From: Myxosarcina sp. GA_180221_E-2-1-MAG-40_15
Lineage (GTDB): Bacteria > Cyanobacteriota > Cyanobacteriia > Cyanobacteriales > Xenococcaceae
Assembly (NCBI GenBank): GCA_020692205.1
Contig: JAIMKV010000026.1
Span: forward strand, 1-54,962
Direction: 5' to 3'
DNA: 54,962 nt
Positions 1 to 9,336 of this stretch are shown piece by piece (the first letter of the stretch is position 1; the number at the start of each line of letters is the position of its first letter). The notes below the pieces were generated by a model that had not been told where the DNA came from, searched no databases, and saw only the letters and a list, made by a program, of their open reading frames with translations. Position numbers and translations under genes: made by a program.

Positions 1-48
1 AGGCTTTGCACAACAAGACTTAAAGAGATTCGCTAAAAGTCAAAATTA

Positions 49-1311
49 TTACTGTTGGATATTTTTAAATTGTTCTTTGGCAGAGGCGAAAGATTCTTTC
101 ATGACGGACTGTATTTTATTGGGGTCAGGTTTTTTGCCTCCCATCAAATCGCCAAAATAGACGCAAGCTCCTTCTCCAAGTGACCAAGTATAGGCTGCGG
201 CCCAGGATGCTGCGATAACGCTACCAAAACCAGGAATGAACTTGATTAGTTCCCTACCGATCGCTTGAGCAAAAAAACCACCAGCGATCGCGCTAACTAT
301 TCCACCAGCTTGAGAAGGGGACAGAGTTTGCCCGTACAGTTTCCCTAACAATCCAACTAAAGAGACTTGCAGAGCTGTTAGAACAGGCATAGTAGCAAAG
401 GGTAACGGGACAGCAGCTAACGTTGCAGCCATGGTTGAGAAGGCTACCAAATAACGTCGGGCAGTATCACGATAAAGATTGCCCAATTCCTCGCCGGCAT
501 TGTGATCAAGTAGCTGATAAATGGTTCGTGATTCAGCTTCAGGAAGTAAATCTGCTAGAGCTTCCGTGAGTGCTTCTAAGCCAAAAAAAGTCGGATGATA
601 ATCGTCTTCTTCGAGGGTAAAGTCAATTAGAATAGCGCGATTGCAAAGTTCATTAAAGTCTTGTTTGATTGCTGCAAAAGCGCGGGTAACTACTTCGTAA
701 TCAGGTGGATATTCTGGATGATCTTCTACATTTGAGGGATAGACTTCGTGGAGAGAAGTAACTGCTAACAGACAGGGAACATCTGGATGATTCTGTTGTA
801 ACTTTTTAGCTATCTGCCGTAGGGTATCGGTAGCGAAGTCGTTGATTTTTACAGTGAGAATTAAAATTCTGGCACGTTGAGTTTGTTGCTCTAATTCAGA
901 CTCCAATTCTGCGATAATATCTTGAGTATTTTGATTTATGTCGCCTAATCCTACCGTGTCAGTAAATATGAGTAGAGGTAGTTCTTCTGAAGGATAAGCA
1001 TACCTTTCAGTGTTTTGAGTATGGGGACGAAAGCCCTGCCCCACTATTTCAGCGGATACTCCAGTTAAACCACGAACAATTGAACTTTTACCAGCCTGTG
1101 GTTTACCAATTAATAAGGCTTCTGTTGTTGGCAGCTTTTCCCTGATCGTAGTTATTATTGCTGCTACCTGTTGATCGCTAACGCTTAACCAGCCAACGGC
1201 TTTTTTGGTTGCATAATCAAGAGGAAGCAATTCTTTCAAACGTCTTGTTGCAGCATCTATATTTGCTGATGCCCGATTTTTCCAGTCATTGATCCAAGTA
1301 AATTTGTTCAT
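49..1311 (-). CDS. Membrane-associated Era-like GTPase with DUF697-type C-terminus
   Basis: 420 aa. The P-loop is GKPQAGKSS (residues 69-77) and the G3 motif is DTVGLGD (118-124), so GTP binding is likely. At the G4 position I see TSLHEV (about 185-190) rather than NKxD, a variant found in some dynamin/YcjF-like GTPases. Residues about 290-385 are hydrophobic and Ala/Gly-rich, matching the DUF697-type membrane region fused to GTPases in cyanobacteria. Start ATG at 1311. It lies 18 nt downstream of the 112-aa gene on the same strand, so the two probably form an operon. The family has been linked to envelope or stress functions; the cellular role here is unknown. Confidence 0.8.
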   Translation of the reverse strand: MNKFTWINDWKNRASANIDAATRRLKELLPLDYATKKAVGWLSVSDQQVAAIITTIREKLPTTEALLIGKPQAGKSSIVRGLTGVSAEIVGQGFRPHTQNTERYAYPSEELPLLIFTDTVGLGDINQNTQDIIAELESELEQQTQRARILILTVKINDFATDTLRQIAKKLQQNHPDVPCLLAVTSLHEVYPSNVEDHPEYPPDYEVVTRAFAAIKQDFNELCNRAILIDFTLEEDDYHPTFFGLEALTEALADLLPEAESRTIYQLLDHNAGEELGNLYRDTARRYLVAFSTMAATLAAVPLPFATMPVLTALQVSLVGLLGKLYGQTLSPSQAGGIVSAIAGGFFAQAIGRELIKFIPGFGSVIAASWAAAYTWSLGEGACVYFGDLMGGKKPDPNKIQSVMKESFASAKEQFKNIQQ

Positions 1312-1329
1312 TGTTTACTAATTACTGAA

Positions 1330-1668
1330 TTATGCACCACAGCAACGATCTATACCTAGGCTATCTAAAATTAAATCGCTCACTGCATTAGCAACGGCGA
1401 ATTCACTATAAAAACTGCGGCTAAAATCAAAAGCCCGCATTTCGGCAATAATGGCAATAACTAGTGAGCCGAGATCATTTTCTCCTTCCATACGTTGACG
1501 AACAAATATTTTTGCTGCCCTTTGAGCTATTTTGGCGTTAACTGCTTCGGGTAAAAACTCTTCATCCAACCAAGTCTGTAAAGATTGCTTAAGCCATTCC
1601 TCTTCTTTCTCAGGATGCTGTAAGTCGGGTAAGGTAATAGGAGTGATCGGTTTAGCAGAGTCTGTCAT
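1330..1668 (-). CDS. Conserved hypothetical protein, 112 aa
   Basis: A soluble, acidic 112-aa protein with no signal peptide or membrane segment. It begins with a Pro-rich stretch, continues as a mainly helical region with a WLDEEFLPEA motif, and ends in a Cys-Cys pair (RCCGA). The start is ATG at 1668. It immediately precedes the GTPase gene on the same strand, so a role as partner of that GTPase is an inference from context only. I do not recognise the family. Confidence 0.7.
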   Translation of the reverse strand: MTDSAKPITPITLPDLQHPEKEEEWLKQSLQTWLDEEFLPEAVNAKIAQRAAKIFVRQRMEGENDLGSLVIAIIAEMRAFDFSRSFYSEFAVANAVSDLILDSLGIDRCCGA

Positions 1669-1798
1669 GGTAATTGGGGTTGTTGTGTTTAATTCGTATT
1701 GGTTTAATTAACTATTAATCATGGATAACTAATAACTTGATACAAGTGTTTTGAAATCTAAACATCTCTATTTAGAAATATAGTGAAAATGTGAAAAT

Positions 1799-2371
1799 AT
1801 GAAAATTAATCTTTCTTCAATAATTGAAGGATATAGTCAAGGCTACTTCTTGATGTCAGAAGATGATCAATTGGACTGGTACTCTAGTCGCCAGCGTAGC
1901 TTAATTCCCTTGGATAATCGTTTCCGCTATCCGAAATCTTTACAAAGAGTACTTAACCAGGAACGGTTTGCAGTGGCGATAAACCGTGATTTTGAAGCAG
2001 TTTGTCAAGGCTGTGCTGATCGCGATCGCACCTGGATTTCTGAAGAATTAATGGATATATATTTTGCTTTACATGAGGCTGGGTGGGCGCATAGTTTTGA
2101 AACCTGGCAAGGAGACGAATTAGCGGGGGGAATATTAGGGATCGCGATCAAAGGTGCTTTCATTGGCGAATCAATGTTTTATCGTATTACCGAAGGTTCT
2201 AAAGTAGCTATGGTGAAACTAGTAGAGCATTTACGTAATCGGCAGTATGGGTTGTTTGATGCTCAACTACAAAATCCTCACCTCGAACGTTTTGGCTCTT
2301 ATGTTATCAGTTCGGCAAAATATAAAAGCTTGCTTAGTGCTGCAATGACGCAAAATTGTTTTTTTGTTTAA
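1799..2371 (+). CDS. aat: Leucyl/phenylalanyl-tRNA--protein transferase
   Basis: 190 aa. Aat transfers Leu or Phe from charged tRNA to proteins with N-terminal Arg or Lys, making N-degrons read by ClpS/ClpAP. Recognised from the ordered family motifs: YSQGYFLM near the N-terminus, GWAHSFETW (about 96-104), GGILGIAIKGAFIGESMF (about 110-127), then SKVAMVKLVEHL and DAQLQNPHLERFGS. The length is slightly short against E. coli (234 aa) but usual for cyanobacterial members. ATG start at 1799 after an A-rich leader. It stands alone, with no clp gene nearby. Confidence 0.93.
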   Translation: MKINLSSIIEGYSQGYFLMSEDDQLDWYSSRQRSLIPLDNRFRYPKSLQRVLNQERFAVAINRDFEAVCQGCADRDRTWISEELMDIYFALHEAGWAHSFETWQGDELAGGILGIAIKGAFIGESMFYRITEGSKVAMVKLVEHLRNRQYGLFDAQLQNPHLERFGSYVISSAKYKSLLSAAMTQNCFFV

Positions 2372-2475
2372 TCTAGATTTACTAGCAATAAATTTGGCTG
2401 ATTGAAGCTATTATTAGTTCTTTGTCATCTATTATTTGAAAATGCTCATTTACTCAAACGATACACTTGAGTAAT

Positions 2476-3222
2476 TTAAATGGAAGCTAAAAAGATCGCA
2501 GCGATCGCGCCAATTACGGTATTAATAAAATTGACAATATCGTTAGTCAGCCAGATAAATCGAGATTCTAAGGTTGCACCAACTAAGCTCTCAATGGTAG
2601 TAGCAATAAAGGCAGCAACTATACACCAGATAATTCCGATTGGGCTAATCATGCCAATTGTCCCAGCAATAACGGCTAAAATAATCGATGACAGAACTCC
2701 TGCCAGCGTTCCTTCTAAGCTTATAGCCCCTTCCGTGCCTCTAGGAACAGGTTTCAGTGTGGTAATGAGATAAGTTGTTTTACCGTAGGCTTTTCCCACT
2801 TCACTAGCAGTAGTATCAGAAAGCTTAGTACAAAAACTAGCTACATAGCCTAGGAGCAATAATTCTTTGCTCAAAGGAAAAAATAAAGTAGCGATCGCAC
2901 AGATTGTCGCGGTTAGTGCCGAACTCCAGACATTTCCTGCTCCTCTCATTCCCGAACGTTCTTCGGCAATTCCTTCAGCTTCTTTTTGCTCAATGCCGAC
3001 AAAAGTCAAGCCAGAACCTAATAAGAAAAATAGCATGACGATCAAATAGCCGCGCCAGCCTAAAGTCCCCCAAACCAAGATTCCTAAAATCCAGCCGTTT
3101 AAAATGCCCCAAGGAGTCAACAGCTTTTTTGAGCTAATAAAAGCGATCGCTAGTAAGATAGTGTTTAGAGATAAGGCGATCGCCCAGGGATTAGACCAAT
3201 TTGAAGTATCAAGCATGTTCAC
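2476..3222 (-). CDS. DUF92/TIGR00297 membrane protein, VTE6-like phytyl-phosphate kinase
   Basis: 248 aa with about six or seven hydrophobic segments and a conserved central loop containing CTKLSDTTASEVGKAYGK (about residues 131-148) followed by LKPVPRGTEGAIS, the hallmark of the DUF92 family. Plant VTE6 and its cyanobacterial homologues phosphorylate phytyl phosphate to phytyl diphosphate, salvaging phytol from chlorophyll for tocopherol and phylloquinone. That function is inferred from family. The phylloquinone genes menF, menD and menA lie about 17 kb away. ATG start at 3222. The opposite-strand reading frames inside it are shadows. Confidence 0.8.
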   Translation of the reverse strand: MNMLDTSNWSNPWAIALSLNTILLAIAFISSKKLLTPWGILNGWILGILVWGTLGWRGYLIVMLFFLLGSGLTFVGIEQKEAEGIAEERSGMRGAGNVWSSALTATICAIATLFFPLSKELLLLGYVASFCTKLSDTTASEVGKAYGKTTYLITTLKPVPRGTEGAISLEGTLAGVLSSIILAVIAGTIGMISPIGIIWCIVAAFIATTIESLVGATLESRFIWLTNDIVNFINTVIGAIAAIFLASI

Positions 3223-3328
3223 AGTTCATCCAAGATCAGATCAAGTTATTGATATTTTCTAAGCTTATCAACCGAAGATGCTTAATTGTCTAATAATGAA
3301 ATATTGTTGATTTGGATCACAGTAACTT

Positions 3329-3550
3329 ATGTCTCTTACCAAAGCTGAAGCGAAACAATTATTAGAACGAATGATCTTTGATGATCAGCCCCCAAAACAG
3401 TGGGTTGAGGATGTTTGGGGAATTACTCCAATATTAGGCGATAGTGCGGCTAAACTATACGAAGCATTTGAAGCCCTGATTGAATGCTGCCCTGAAGAGA
3501 GGCTCGATAGTCTACTACAGACTTATCTACAAGAACAAATGGACAGTTAA
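3329..3550 (+). CDS. Conserved hypothetical protein, 73 aa
   Basis: A small acidic soluble protein (73 aa) with helical character, an internal DDQPPKQWVEDVWGITP segment and two Cys-rich positions (ECCPEE). ATG at 3329; it is divergent from the VTE6-like gene, about 106 nt away. No signal peptide, membrane segment or catalytic motif is visible. It looks like one of the many small cyanobacterial conserved proteins, but I do not recognise a named family. Confidence 0.65.
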   Translation: MSLTKAEAKQLLERMIFDDQPPKQWVEDVWGITPILGDSAAKLYEAFEALIECCPEERLDSLLQTYLQEQMDS

Positions 3551-3703
3551 ACTTTGAAGGCGATCGCCATAACCTAGTCACTTGGACAAAAATCATCAAA
3601 TCTATCCTTGGGTTGATCGCTTATCTGTAATAAGAGAGATGTATATCTACTAGGTTACAAGATAAATTTGTTAGCAACTTCAAAACCAAGGAAACCAAAA
3701 TTT

Positions 3704-3886
3704 ATGAATCTTTTATTACAAGTCGCTAGTAATGAACCTCACTTTCCTTATGCTGCAACTGCTGTAATGGGATTGGGCTTTGTTGCAGCTGTAACTATCG
3801 GTTCGATTGCTTGGTATAATTCCAAGCGTCCTGCTGGCTGGGAAGATAAAGAGCGTCCTGATATTGTGCCAAAAGTTGACAAGTAG
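3704..3886 (+). CDS. psb35: Psb35-like photosystem II assembly protein (single-TM, 60 aa)
   Basis: 60 aa from the ATG at 3704; an upstream TTG at 3668 would add 12 residues, but the ATG gives a better-formed protein. A short amphipathic N-terminus is followed by one transmembrane helix (about 16-38) and a charged tail with the strongly conserved-looking NSKRPAGWEDKERPDIVPKV. This arrangement matches my memory of Psb35 (Synechocystis Ssl2148), which associates with CP47 and high-light-inducible proteins during PSII assembly. The identification is by recall of the tail motif, not by search. A 227-nt spacer of no obvious content follows before the convergent kinase gene. Confidence 0.6.
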   Translation: MNLLLQVASNEPHFPYAATAVMGLGFVAAVTIGSIAWYNSKRPAGWEDKERPDIVPKVDK

Positions 3887-4113
3887 ACCATATTTTTTCT
3901 GGTTGGTACACTCAAACACAGAGCAACTATAGAAGAATTAAATTTCAATTGCCTGTAAGTTAACTTGCTACGACTCTGAGAAAATCAGGGTCTAATTTTT
4001 TGTTTTAAATCATAGATTGACATCGCCATCTCGAACCAAGTAGAGCGGAAAGGGGCAACAAAGCAATCAATATAACTAATTGTTCATAACTCAATTATTT
4101 AAGACATTAAAGC

Positions 4114-5688
4114 TTACCAAAATCCTCGCTTCCCACTAGGCATAATCGTCATCCAGTTGGTTTTAACTTCTTCTAGCTGTTCTCGGGTTAGATTAGTATG
4201 ACTCAGATTTGCACCACATAGATTAGCACCCTTGAGCTTAGTATTTGTGAAGTTAGCATAGCTGAGGTTTGCTCCCCTTAGATCTACCCCCTCTAAATTA
4301 GAAGATTTAAAAAAAGATTTGGTTAGATTAGCATTACGTAGCATAGCTTGGCGCACATCAGAATCAGTAAAATTAGCCCGATTTAAATCAGCTCCCTGAA
4401 AATTAGTTCTGACTAATTTAGAGCCGTGAAATTTTACCTCGGACAAGTCTGCCTTTTGCAAATCTTGCATACCTAAATCTTTCAAACTAAAGTCTTTTCT
4501 GCCCGATGAGTAAGCATTTAAAACCTCTTCTGCGGATATTTTCATTGGTTTGGCAGGAGTCTTAGGATCATTGCTAAACGAAGTCGTGCTGATTGCTGTG
4601 TTAGTCCTTGGATTAGTTCTGCGAGAATTAGTTCTAGAGTATTTAGAGGTAGACGTAGTTTTGTTATCTGTGCGTTGCGACACTCTACTAGAAATAGTAC
4701 GACGAGAATTCATCCCCGTTCTGCTTGGGATAGAGGTACTAGTATTTCCTGTATTCGGATAGCTCAGCATACTTTCAGATAAGCTATCTACATGGTTTTC
4801 CATGTCTAATGCCTGTAATACTTCTTCAGCAGATTTATAACGGCTTTTAACCGCTATCTCTAGCATATTGCTCAATATTGCTGCAAAACTATCGCTAACA
4901 TTAACATATTTAAACCAGTTTATATCCCCAGTAACTGGATCGCAATCCATGTTTTTTGGGGCTTTTCCACTCATTAAATATATACAGGTAACCCCTAGAG
5001 CATAAACATCACTGGCATAAACAGGACGCATAGCTAATTGTTCGGGCGGAGCAAAACCAGGAGTACCTACTGCAAAAGCAGTTAAAGCTGTTTGATTTGC
5101 CGCCGCTCCAGCACTGTTTACCTGGTTTTTGACTACTCCAAAGTCGATTAAGACTAATTTGTCATCGATTTCGCGACGAATGATATTAGCAGGCTTAATA
5201 TCTCGGTGAATCACTTTTTGAACATGAATATCTCTCAGAATTATCAAAACCTCTTTGAGTACTTGTCTGGCTTTTGCTTCGTTTAAGACTCCTTGTTTTT
5301 TTACTTCCTGCTGCAAATTATTGCCTTTGACAAACTCCTGAATTAAATAGAATTGCTGGCGATCTTCAAAATAGTCCAACAGTCGAGGTATTTGGGGATG
5401 ATTGCCAATTTTGCCGAGAGTTTTAGCTTCACGCTCAAATAACTCTCGCGCCATTAATAGGAAATTGGGATTATCCGTGTTGGGTCGCAACTGTTTGATT
5501 ACACATAAAGGTTTACCTGGAAGTGCAAGATCGGCTGCCAGAAAAGTAGCTCCAAAACCGCCTTTGCCCAAACCTTTAACTAAATGATAACGACCATGTA
5601 ACAGCAGTTTAGAGCCGCAAGCTTGACATATTTTTGACTTAGGATGATTTACAGGTTTGGGACAGGATGGATTTAGGCAATAGCTCAT
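4114..5688 (-). CDS. SpkB-like Ser/Thr protein kinase with Cys motif and pentapeptide repeats
   Basis: 524 aa in three parts. An N-terminal four-Cys motif (C4, C9, C21, C24) could bind metal or sense redox. The Hanks-type kinase domain (about 33-295) has the Gly loop GKGGFGATF, catalytic HRDIKPANI and DFGVV, with APPEQ in place of APE. A Ser/Thr/Arg-rich linker (about 305-390) leads to a C-terminal run of pentapeptide repeats (A(D/N)L/F pattern, about 405-505). The architecture equals Synechocystis SpkB (Slr1697), implicated in motility and oxidative-stress signalling. All catalytic residues are present. ATG at 5688. Confidence 0.88.
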   Translation of the reverse strand: MSYCLNPSCPKPVNHPKSKICQACGSKLLLHGRYHLVKGLGKGGFGATFLAADLALPGKPLCVIKQLRPNTDNPNFLLMARELFEREAKTLGKIGNHPQIPRLLDYFEDRQQFYLIQEFVKGNNLQQEVKKQGVLNEAKARQVLKEVLIILRDIHVQKVIHRDIKPANIIRREIDDKLVLIDFGVVKNQVNSAGAAANQTALTAFAVGTPGFAPPEQLAMRPVYASDVYALGVTCIYLMSGKAPKNMDCDPVTGDINWFKYVNVSDSFAAILSNMLEIAVKSRYKSAEEVLQALDMENHVDSLSESMLSYPNTGNTSTSIPSRTGMNSRRTISSRVSQRTDNKTTSTSKYSRTNSRRTNPRTNTAISTTSFSNDPKTPAKPMKISAEEVLNAYSSGRKDFSLKDLGMQDLQKADLSEVKFHGSKLVRTNFQGADLNRANFTDSDVRQAMLRNANLTKSFFKSSNLEGVDLRGANLSYANFTNTKLKGANLCGANLSHTNLTREQLEEVKTNWMTIMPSGKRGFW

Positions 5689-5875
5689 TCAAAATACCTA
5701 CAAGGCTCTGTCTAACAAATACATCATGATATTGTAAGTCATCGATACTCTGCCGTAAAACGACAGGGCTTACTGTGACTTCGTGAATTTACTCAATAGC
5801 TGAATCTAATCTTAGATATTGTTTGTTTCCAGCTATTTCTTCACCAGCATACCCTACATTTTTCAAAATCAGTTG

Positions 5876-5928
5876 AGAGAAAATCATTGATCAATCATAC
5901 TAAATCAGATTGATCAATGATTTTCTCT
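5876..5928. repeat. Perfect 21-bp inverted repeat (hairpin) in intergenic DNA
   Basis: Arms at 5876-5896 and 5908-5928 are perfect reverse complements, separated by an 11-nt spacer. The arms end in AGAGAAAAT and ATTTTCTCT and have TTGATCAATC-type palindromic interiors. The repeat sits between the start of the SpkB-like gene and the end of the CCB gene, both on the minus strand, so it could terminate the CCB transcript. There is no clear U-run on the minus strand after it. It could equally be a protein-binding palindrome or a MITE remnant. Confidence 0.75.
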
Positions 5929-5986
5929 AGAAATATGTTGTGCAAGAACAGCTCAATTTTTATATTTTGTTTGGCAACTGTAATTA

Positions 5987-6631
5987 TTAATCTTTAGTAT
6001 CTAAAGTCACTGCTAATTTGTCCGCAATACCTTCAATCCACTGTTCGTCTTTTTTGGTGTAGCTACGAGGCGCGTTAGCACCCAAAATTAAAACTCCTCT
6101 GTTGCCAATTGGTTGACAAATTATGCCCTGAGTATTCTCTGGTAAATAGTCAAACTCTACCTTACCTGGATAGAGATTAAGATTGACTAAATATACTGGC
6201 GTACCTTTGCTTAAAACTCTCGCCAAAATCGCGCCAGGCTTCACTTGAGATGTTTTACCTAAAATACCTCGTCTGAGGATAGTTTTGCCATCATAATAAA
6301 CTACTAGCGATCGCGTTACGGTATTAGTGAGCAACAAGTGAGAAGCCCAGGCTAACTCAGTTTTGGCTAGGTCGGAAAGTTCGGAACTAAACTCTAAACC
6401 TGTTTCGCCAATCAAATCTACGGTATCAGGAGTTCTCGCTTGAATCTGTTGCCAAAGCAAACCCACCAGAATTAGTACCGCCCCTTCAATTATGCCCAAA
6501 GCATCGGAACGCGCCTGGGAATCAGTTATCTGAGTTGTTAACAGGCGATTGAGCAGCAGCAAAGAACCTCCCAATCCTCCAGCCAAGAAAGGTAGTAACC
6601 TTAGTATTCGATTGGTGTCAGATTTGCTCAT
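5987..6631 (-). CDS. CCB2/CCB4-type cofactor assembly protein for cytochrome b6f
   Basis: 214 aa. Two hydrophobic segments lie at the N-terminus (about 9-28 and 44-62), followed by a soluble GAF-like domain with RTPDTVDLIGETGLEF and a late IICQPIGNRGVLILGA motif. This is the layout of the DUF2930/CCB2-CCB4 family, which in chloroplasts helps attach haem ci to cytochrome b6 on the n-side of the thylakoid. The role in cyanobacteria is inferred from the family. ATG at 6631. It lies about 170 nt downstream of rpaB on the same strand, with a heptamer repeat array between them. Confidence 0.75.
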   Translation of the reverse strand: MSKSDTNRILRLLPFLAGGLGGSLLLLNRLLTTQITDSQARSDALGIIEGAVLILVGLLWQQIQARTPDTVDLIGETGLEFSSELSDLAKTELAWASHLLLTNTVTRSLVVYYDGKTILRRGILGKTSQVKPGAILARVLSKGTPVYLVNLNLYPGKVEFDYLPENTQGIICQPIGNRGVLILGANAPRSYTKKDEQWIEGIADKLAVTLDTKD

Positions 6632-6636
6632 TTTTG

Positions 6637-6674
6637 AAGCTCTTAGCTGTTAGCTGTTAGCTCTTAGCTTTTAA
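6637..6674. repeat. Heptamer tandem repeat (AGCTNTT unit)
   Basis: Five near-identical 7-nt units of the form TTAGCTN (AGCTCTT, AGCTGTT, AGCTGTT, AGCTCTT, AGCTTTT) lie between rpaB and the CCB gene. The same unit recurs near 30485, 52484, 53066, 53238 and 54766. It resembles the short tandemly repeated heptamers (STRR) known in cyanobacteria. Confidence 0.7.
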
Positions 6675-6803
6675 TTACTCCTCATCAAAAAGTCCTGATT
6701 TTTTCAGAATTAGATGATTTTTAAAGACAAGTAGATAGCCATCGATCTATCGTTTTTTTATTTACTGCTTTATTTGCTCGACCTTAATCCTTTATCCCTC
6801 GAT

Positions 6804-7544
6804 TTACTCTTCTCCTGCTTCTAGAATGCGTTGAAATAAGTAGCCAGTACCTCTAGCAGTCAGGATTAGTTCGGGATTGCTGGGATCGTCTTCTAACTTG
6901 GCGCGTAGACGAGAGATATGCACATCTACGACGCGGGTGTCTACATGACGCTCAGGAGTGTAGCCCCATACTTCTTGTAAAATTTCTGAACGGGAGAAAG
7001 GTTCACCTGAACGGCTAACCAATAGCTCTAGTAAACTAAACTCCATACCTGTGAGACGAATCCGTTCATCACCTTTGTACACTTGACGCTTATTGGTATC
7101 AATCTTGATCGAACCAACGTGGATTACTCCTGAACTAGGGATACCAGGTGTGCCGTTTTTCTCGACTCGGCGCAGTACGGAGCGAATTCTGGCTTCTAAT
7201 TCTTTGGGAGAAAAAGGCTTAACGACATAATCATCCGCACCTAATTCCAAACCAGTGATGCGATCGGCGACATCTCCTAAAGCAGTTAGCATTATAATAG
7301 GAATGTCTGATTCCTTGCGTAATTCTTGACAAACACCATAGCCATCTAGCTTAGGCATCATTACATCCAAAACTACCAAACTAGGTTCAGCGGTACGAAA
7401 GGTTTCTAAAGCTTCTTCACCGTCGGCAGCGGTAACTACATCATAACCAATCATGGAAAGGCGAGTTTCTAAAATGCGACGGATGCTAGCCTCATCGTCC
7501 ACGACTAAAATTTTTTCTTTATTAGTTTCCAAGTTAGTATACAC
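6804..7544 (-). CDS. rpaB: OmpR-family response regulator RpaB (Ycf27)
   Basis: 246 aa. The receiver domain (about 11-125) carries the acidic pair DD16-17, phospho-acceptor D60 (LVVLDVMMPK), and the switch residues T and K (IIMLTALGD, YVVKPFSPKE). A winged-helix DNA-binding domain follows (about 140-240; EVWGYTPERHVDTRVVDVHISRLR). RpaB is the near-universal cyanobacterial partner of the kinase NblS/Hik33 and represses or activates high-light genes through HLR1 sites. It is divergent from radA, a common cyanobacterial arrangement, with about 260 nt between the starts. ATG at 7544. Confidence 0.95.
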   Translation of the reverse strand: MYTNLETNKEKILVVDDEASIRRILETRLSMIGYDVVTAADGEEALETFRTAEPSLVVLDVMMPKLDGYGVCQELRKESDIPIIMLTALGDVADRITGLELGADDYVVKPFSPKELEARIRSVLRRVEKNGTPGIPSSGVIHVGSIKIDTNKRQVYKGDERIRLTGMEFSLLELLVSRSGEPFSRSEILQEVWGYTPERHVDTRVVDVHISRLRAKLEDDPSNPELILTARGTGYLFQRILEAGEE

Positions 7545-7803
7545 TCCTTTTTTAAGTAAAATTACTGATATTTAAGTTAAATTTTAATTGCCTAACAGTA
7601 TACGCTGTTGTGACGGCAACCCTTAGTTAGACTAAACGTTTATTCTACGGCGAATAGTTGTGATATTCGCACAATTGAGCAGTTTTTTCAGATTTAATTT
7701 ATCTTTGAAGCTTTTAAAGTTTCTTAGGATTGAACTTGTATTATCTTTAAAGTTTACTTACTTATCTTTTTATTTCTTTAATTCTCTAATTTTATTTAAA
7801 CAA

Positions 7804-9303
7804 ATGGCTAAAGCAAAACAAATATATATCTGCAACAATTGTGCCGCCGAATATAGTCAGTGGTTCGGATTGTGCAAGGAATGTAACGAGTTTGGTACTA
7901 TTTCTGAAGAACCAGTTGAAATTGCTGCGGGCGGAGGGGGGTATAGTCGAGGAGGATGGCAATCTGGCACTCGCTCCAATCATAAAATATCTGGAACAGC
8001 AAAGCCTAGAGTCTCTTTAAAATTTTCCGAAATTAACAACGATGTTCAAGAACGTTTTCCTTCAGGCTATGGAGAATTTGATCGCGTTTTAGGAGGAGGT
8101 ATTGTTCCTGGTTCTTTGGTTTTGATTGGTGGAGATCCAGGGATTGGTAAATCGACTTTGCTGTTGCAGGTAGCAAATAAATTATCTTATAGTTTGCCCC
8201 GAATTCTTTATGTTTCGGCAGAGGAGTCAGGACAACAGGTCAAACTAAGAGCCTCTCGTTTAGATGTAGCAGATATTAAAACCGCAGCGGCTAACGGTAA
8301 GCAAAATGGTAAGTCGGCTCATAAAAAAGACAATAATCTTTACGTAATGCCCGAAACGGACTTAGAAGAAATATTGCGAGAACTTGAATCATTAAAGCCT
8401 CAAGTAGCAGTAATCGATAGTATTCAAACCCTACATTTTGCTGCCTTAACTTCTTCTCCTGGTTCAGTGGCACAAGTCAGGGAATGTACTTCGGCATTAA
8501 TGCAGGTAGGAAAACGAGAAAATATTACCTTACTAATTGTCGGTCATGTTACCAAAGAAGGCGCGATCGCTGGACCAAGGGTATTAGAACACCTAGTCGA
8601 TACGGTACTCTATTTTGAGGGCGATCGCTATGCGTCTCATCGTCTGTTGCGCTCGGTAAAAAACCGCTTTGGTGCAACTCATGAAATTGGCATTTTTGAA
8701 ATGGCTGAAGGTGGTTTAGTTGAAGTAGATAATCCTTCAGAATTATTTCTCGGTAATCGAGACGAGGCTTCTCCTGGTACATCAATTGTAGTTGCCTGTG
8801 AAGGAACTCGCCCGCTGGTGGTAGAAATTCAAGCTTTAGTTAGTCCCACTAGCTATACTTCTCCTCGTCGCTCGACTACAGGCATAGATTATAATCGTTT
8901 ACAGCAAATATTAGCGGTACTAGAAAAAAGAGTCGGTGTACCATTGTCAAAACTCGATGCTTACGTGGCTTCAGTTGGTGGTTTAGGCGTAGGGGAACCC
9001 GCTGCGGATTTAGGAGTAGCGATCGCCATTGTCGCTAGTTTTCGAGATCGCGTGGTCGATCCTCGTACGGTCTTAATCGGCGAGGTTGGTTTAGGGGGAC
9101 AGGTACGTTTAGTTTCCCAGATGGAATTACGTTTAAAAGAAGCAGCTAAACTAGGATTTAAAAAAGCGATCGTGCCTAAAGGGCAAAGTTTACCTGATGA
9201 CATTGGCTTAGAAATTATCCCTATCTCGAAAGTAATTGATGCCATTATTGCTGCCATTCCTTCAGAACGATCAGGAGATTTTCCTGTGGTTGCCGAAGAA
9301 TAA
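7804..9303 (+). CDS. radA: DNA repair protein RadA (Sms)
   Basis: 499 aa when started at the ATG at 7804 (MAKAKQIYICNNC). The reading frame is open to 7660, but those 48 residues are hydrophobic and low-complexity, unlike RadA. Features: N-terminal zinc finger C10-x2-C13...C24-x2-C27, Walker A GGDPGIGKST (about 110-118), the RadA signature KNRFG (about 286-290) and a C-terminal Lon-protease-like domain (GGLGVGEPAADLGVA). RadA drives branch migration during homologous recombination and natural transformation. A Lys/Asn-rich insert (about 163-178) interrupts the ATPase core. Convergent with the aldo/keto reductase. Confidence 0.95.
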   Translation: MAKAKQIYICNNCAAEYSQWFGLCKECNEFGTISEEPVEIAAGGGGYSRGGWQSGTRSNHKISGTAKPRVSLKFSEINNDVQERFPSGYGEFDRVLGGGIVPGSLVLIGGDPGIGKSTLLLQVANKLSYSLPRILYVSAEESGQQVKLRASRLDVADIKTAAANGKQNGKSAHKKDNNLYVMPETDLEEILRELESLKPQVAVIDSIQTLHFAALTSSPGSVAQVRECTSALMQVGKRENITLLIVGHVTKEGAIAGPRVLEHLVDTVLYFEGDRYASHRLLRSVKNRFGATHEIGIFEMAEGGLVEVDNPSELFLGNRDEASPGTSIVVACEGTRPLVVEIQALVSPTSYTSPRRSTTGIDYNRLQQILAVLEKRVGVPLSKLDAYVASVGGLGVGEPAADLGVAIAIVASFRDRVVDPRTVLIGEVGLGGQVRLVSQMELRLKEAAKLGFKKAIVPKGQSLPDDIGLEIIPISKVIDAIIAAIPSERSGDFPVVAEE

Positions 9304-9336
9304 TCCCTTTCCCTTCGGGTTTAAGTAATCTGTGAC

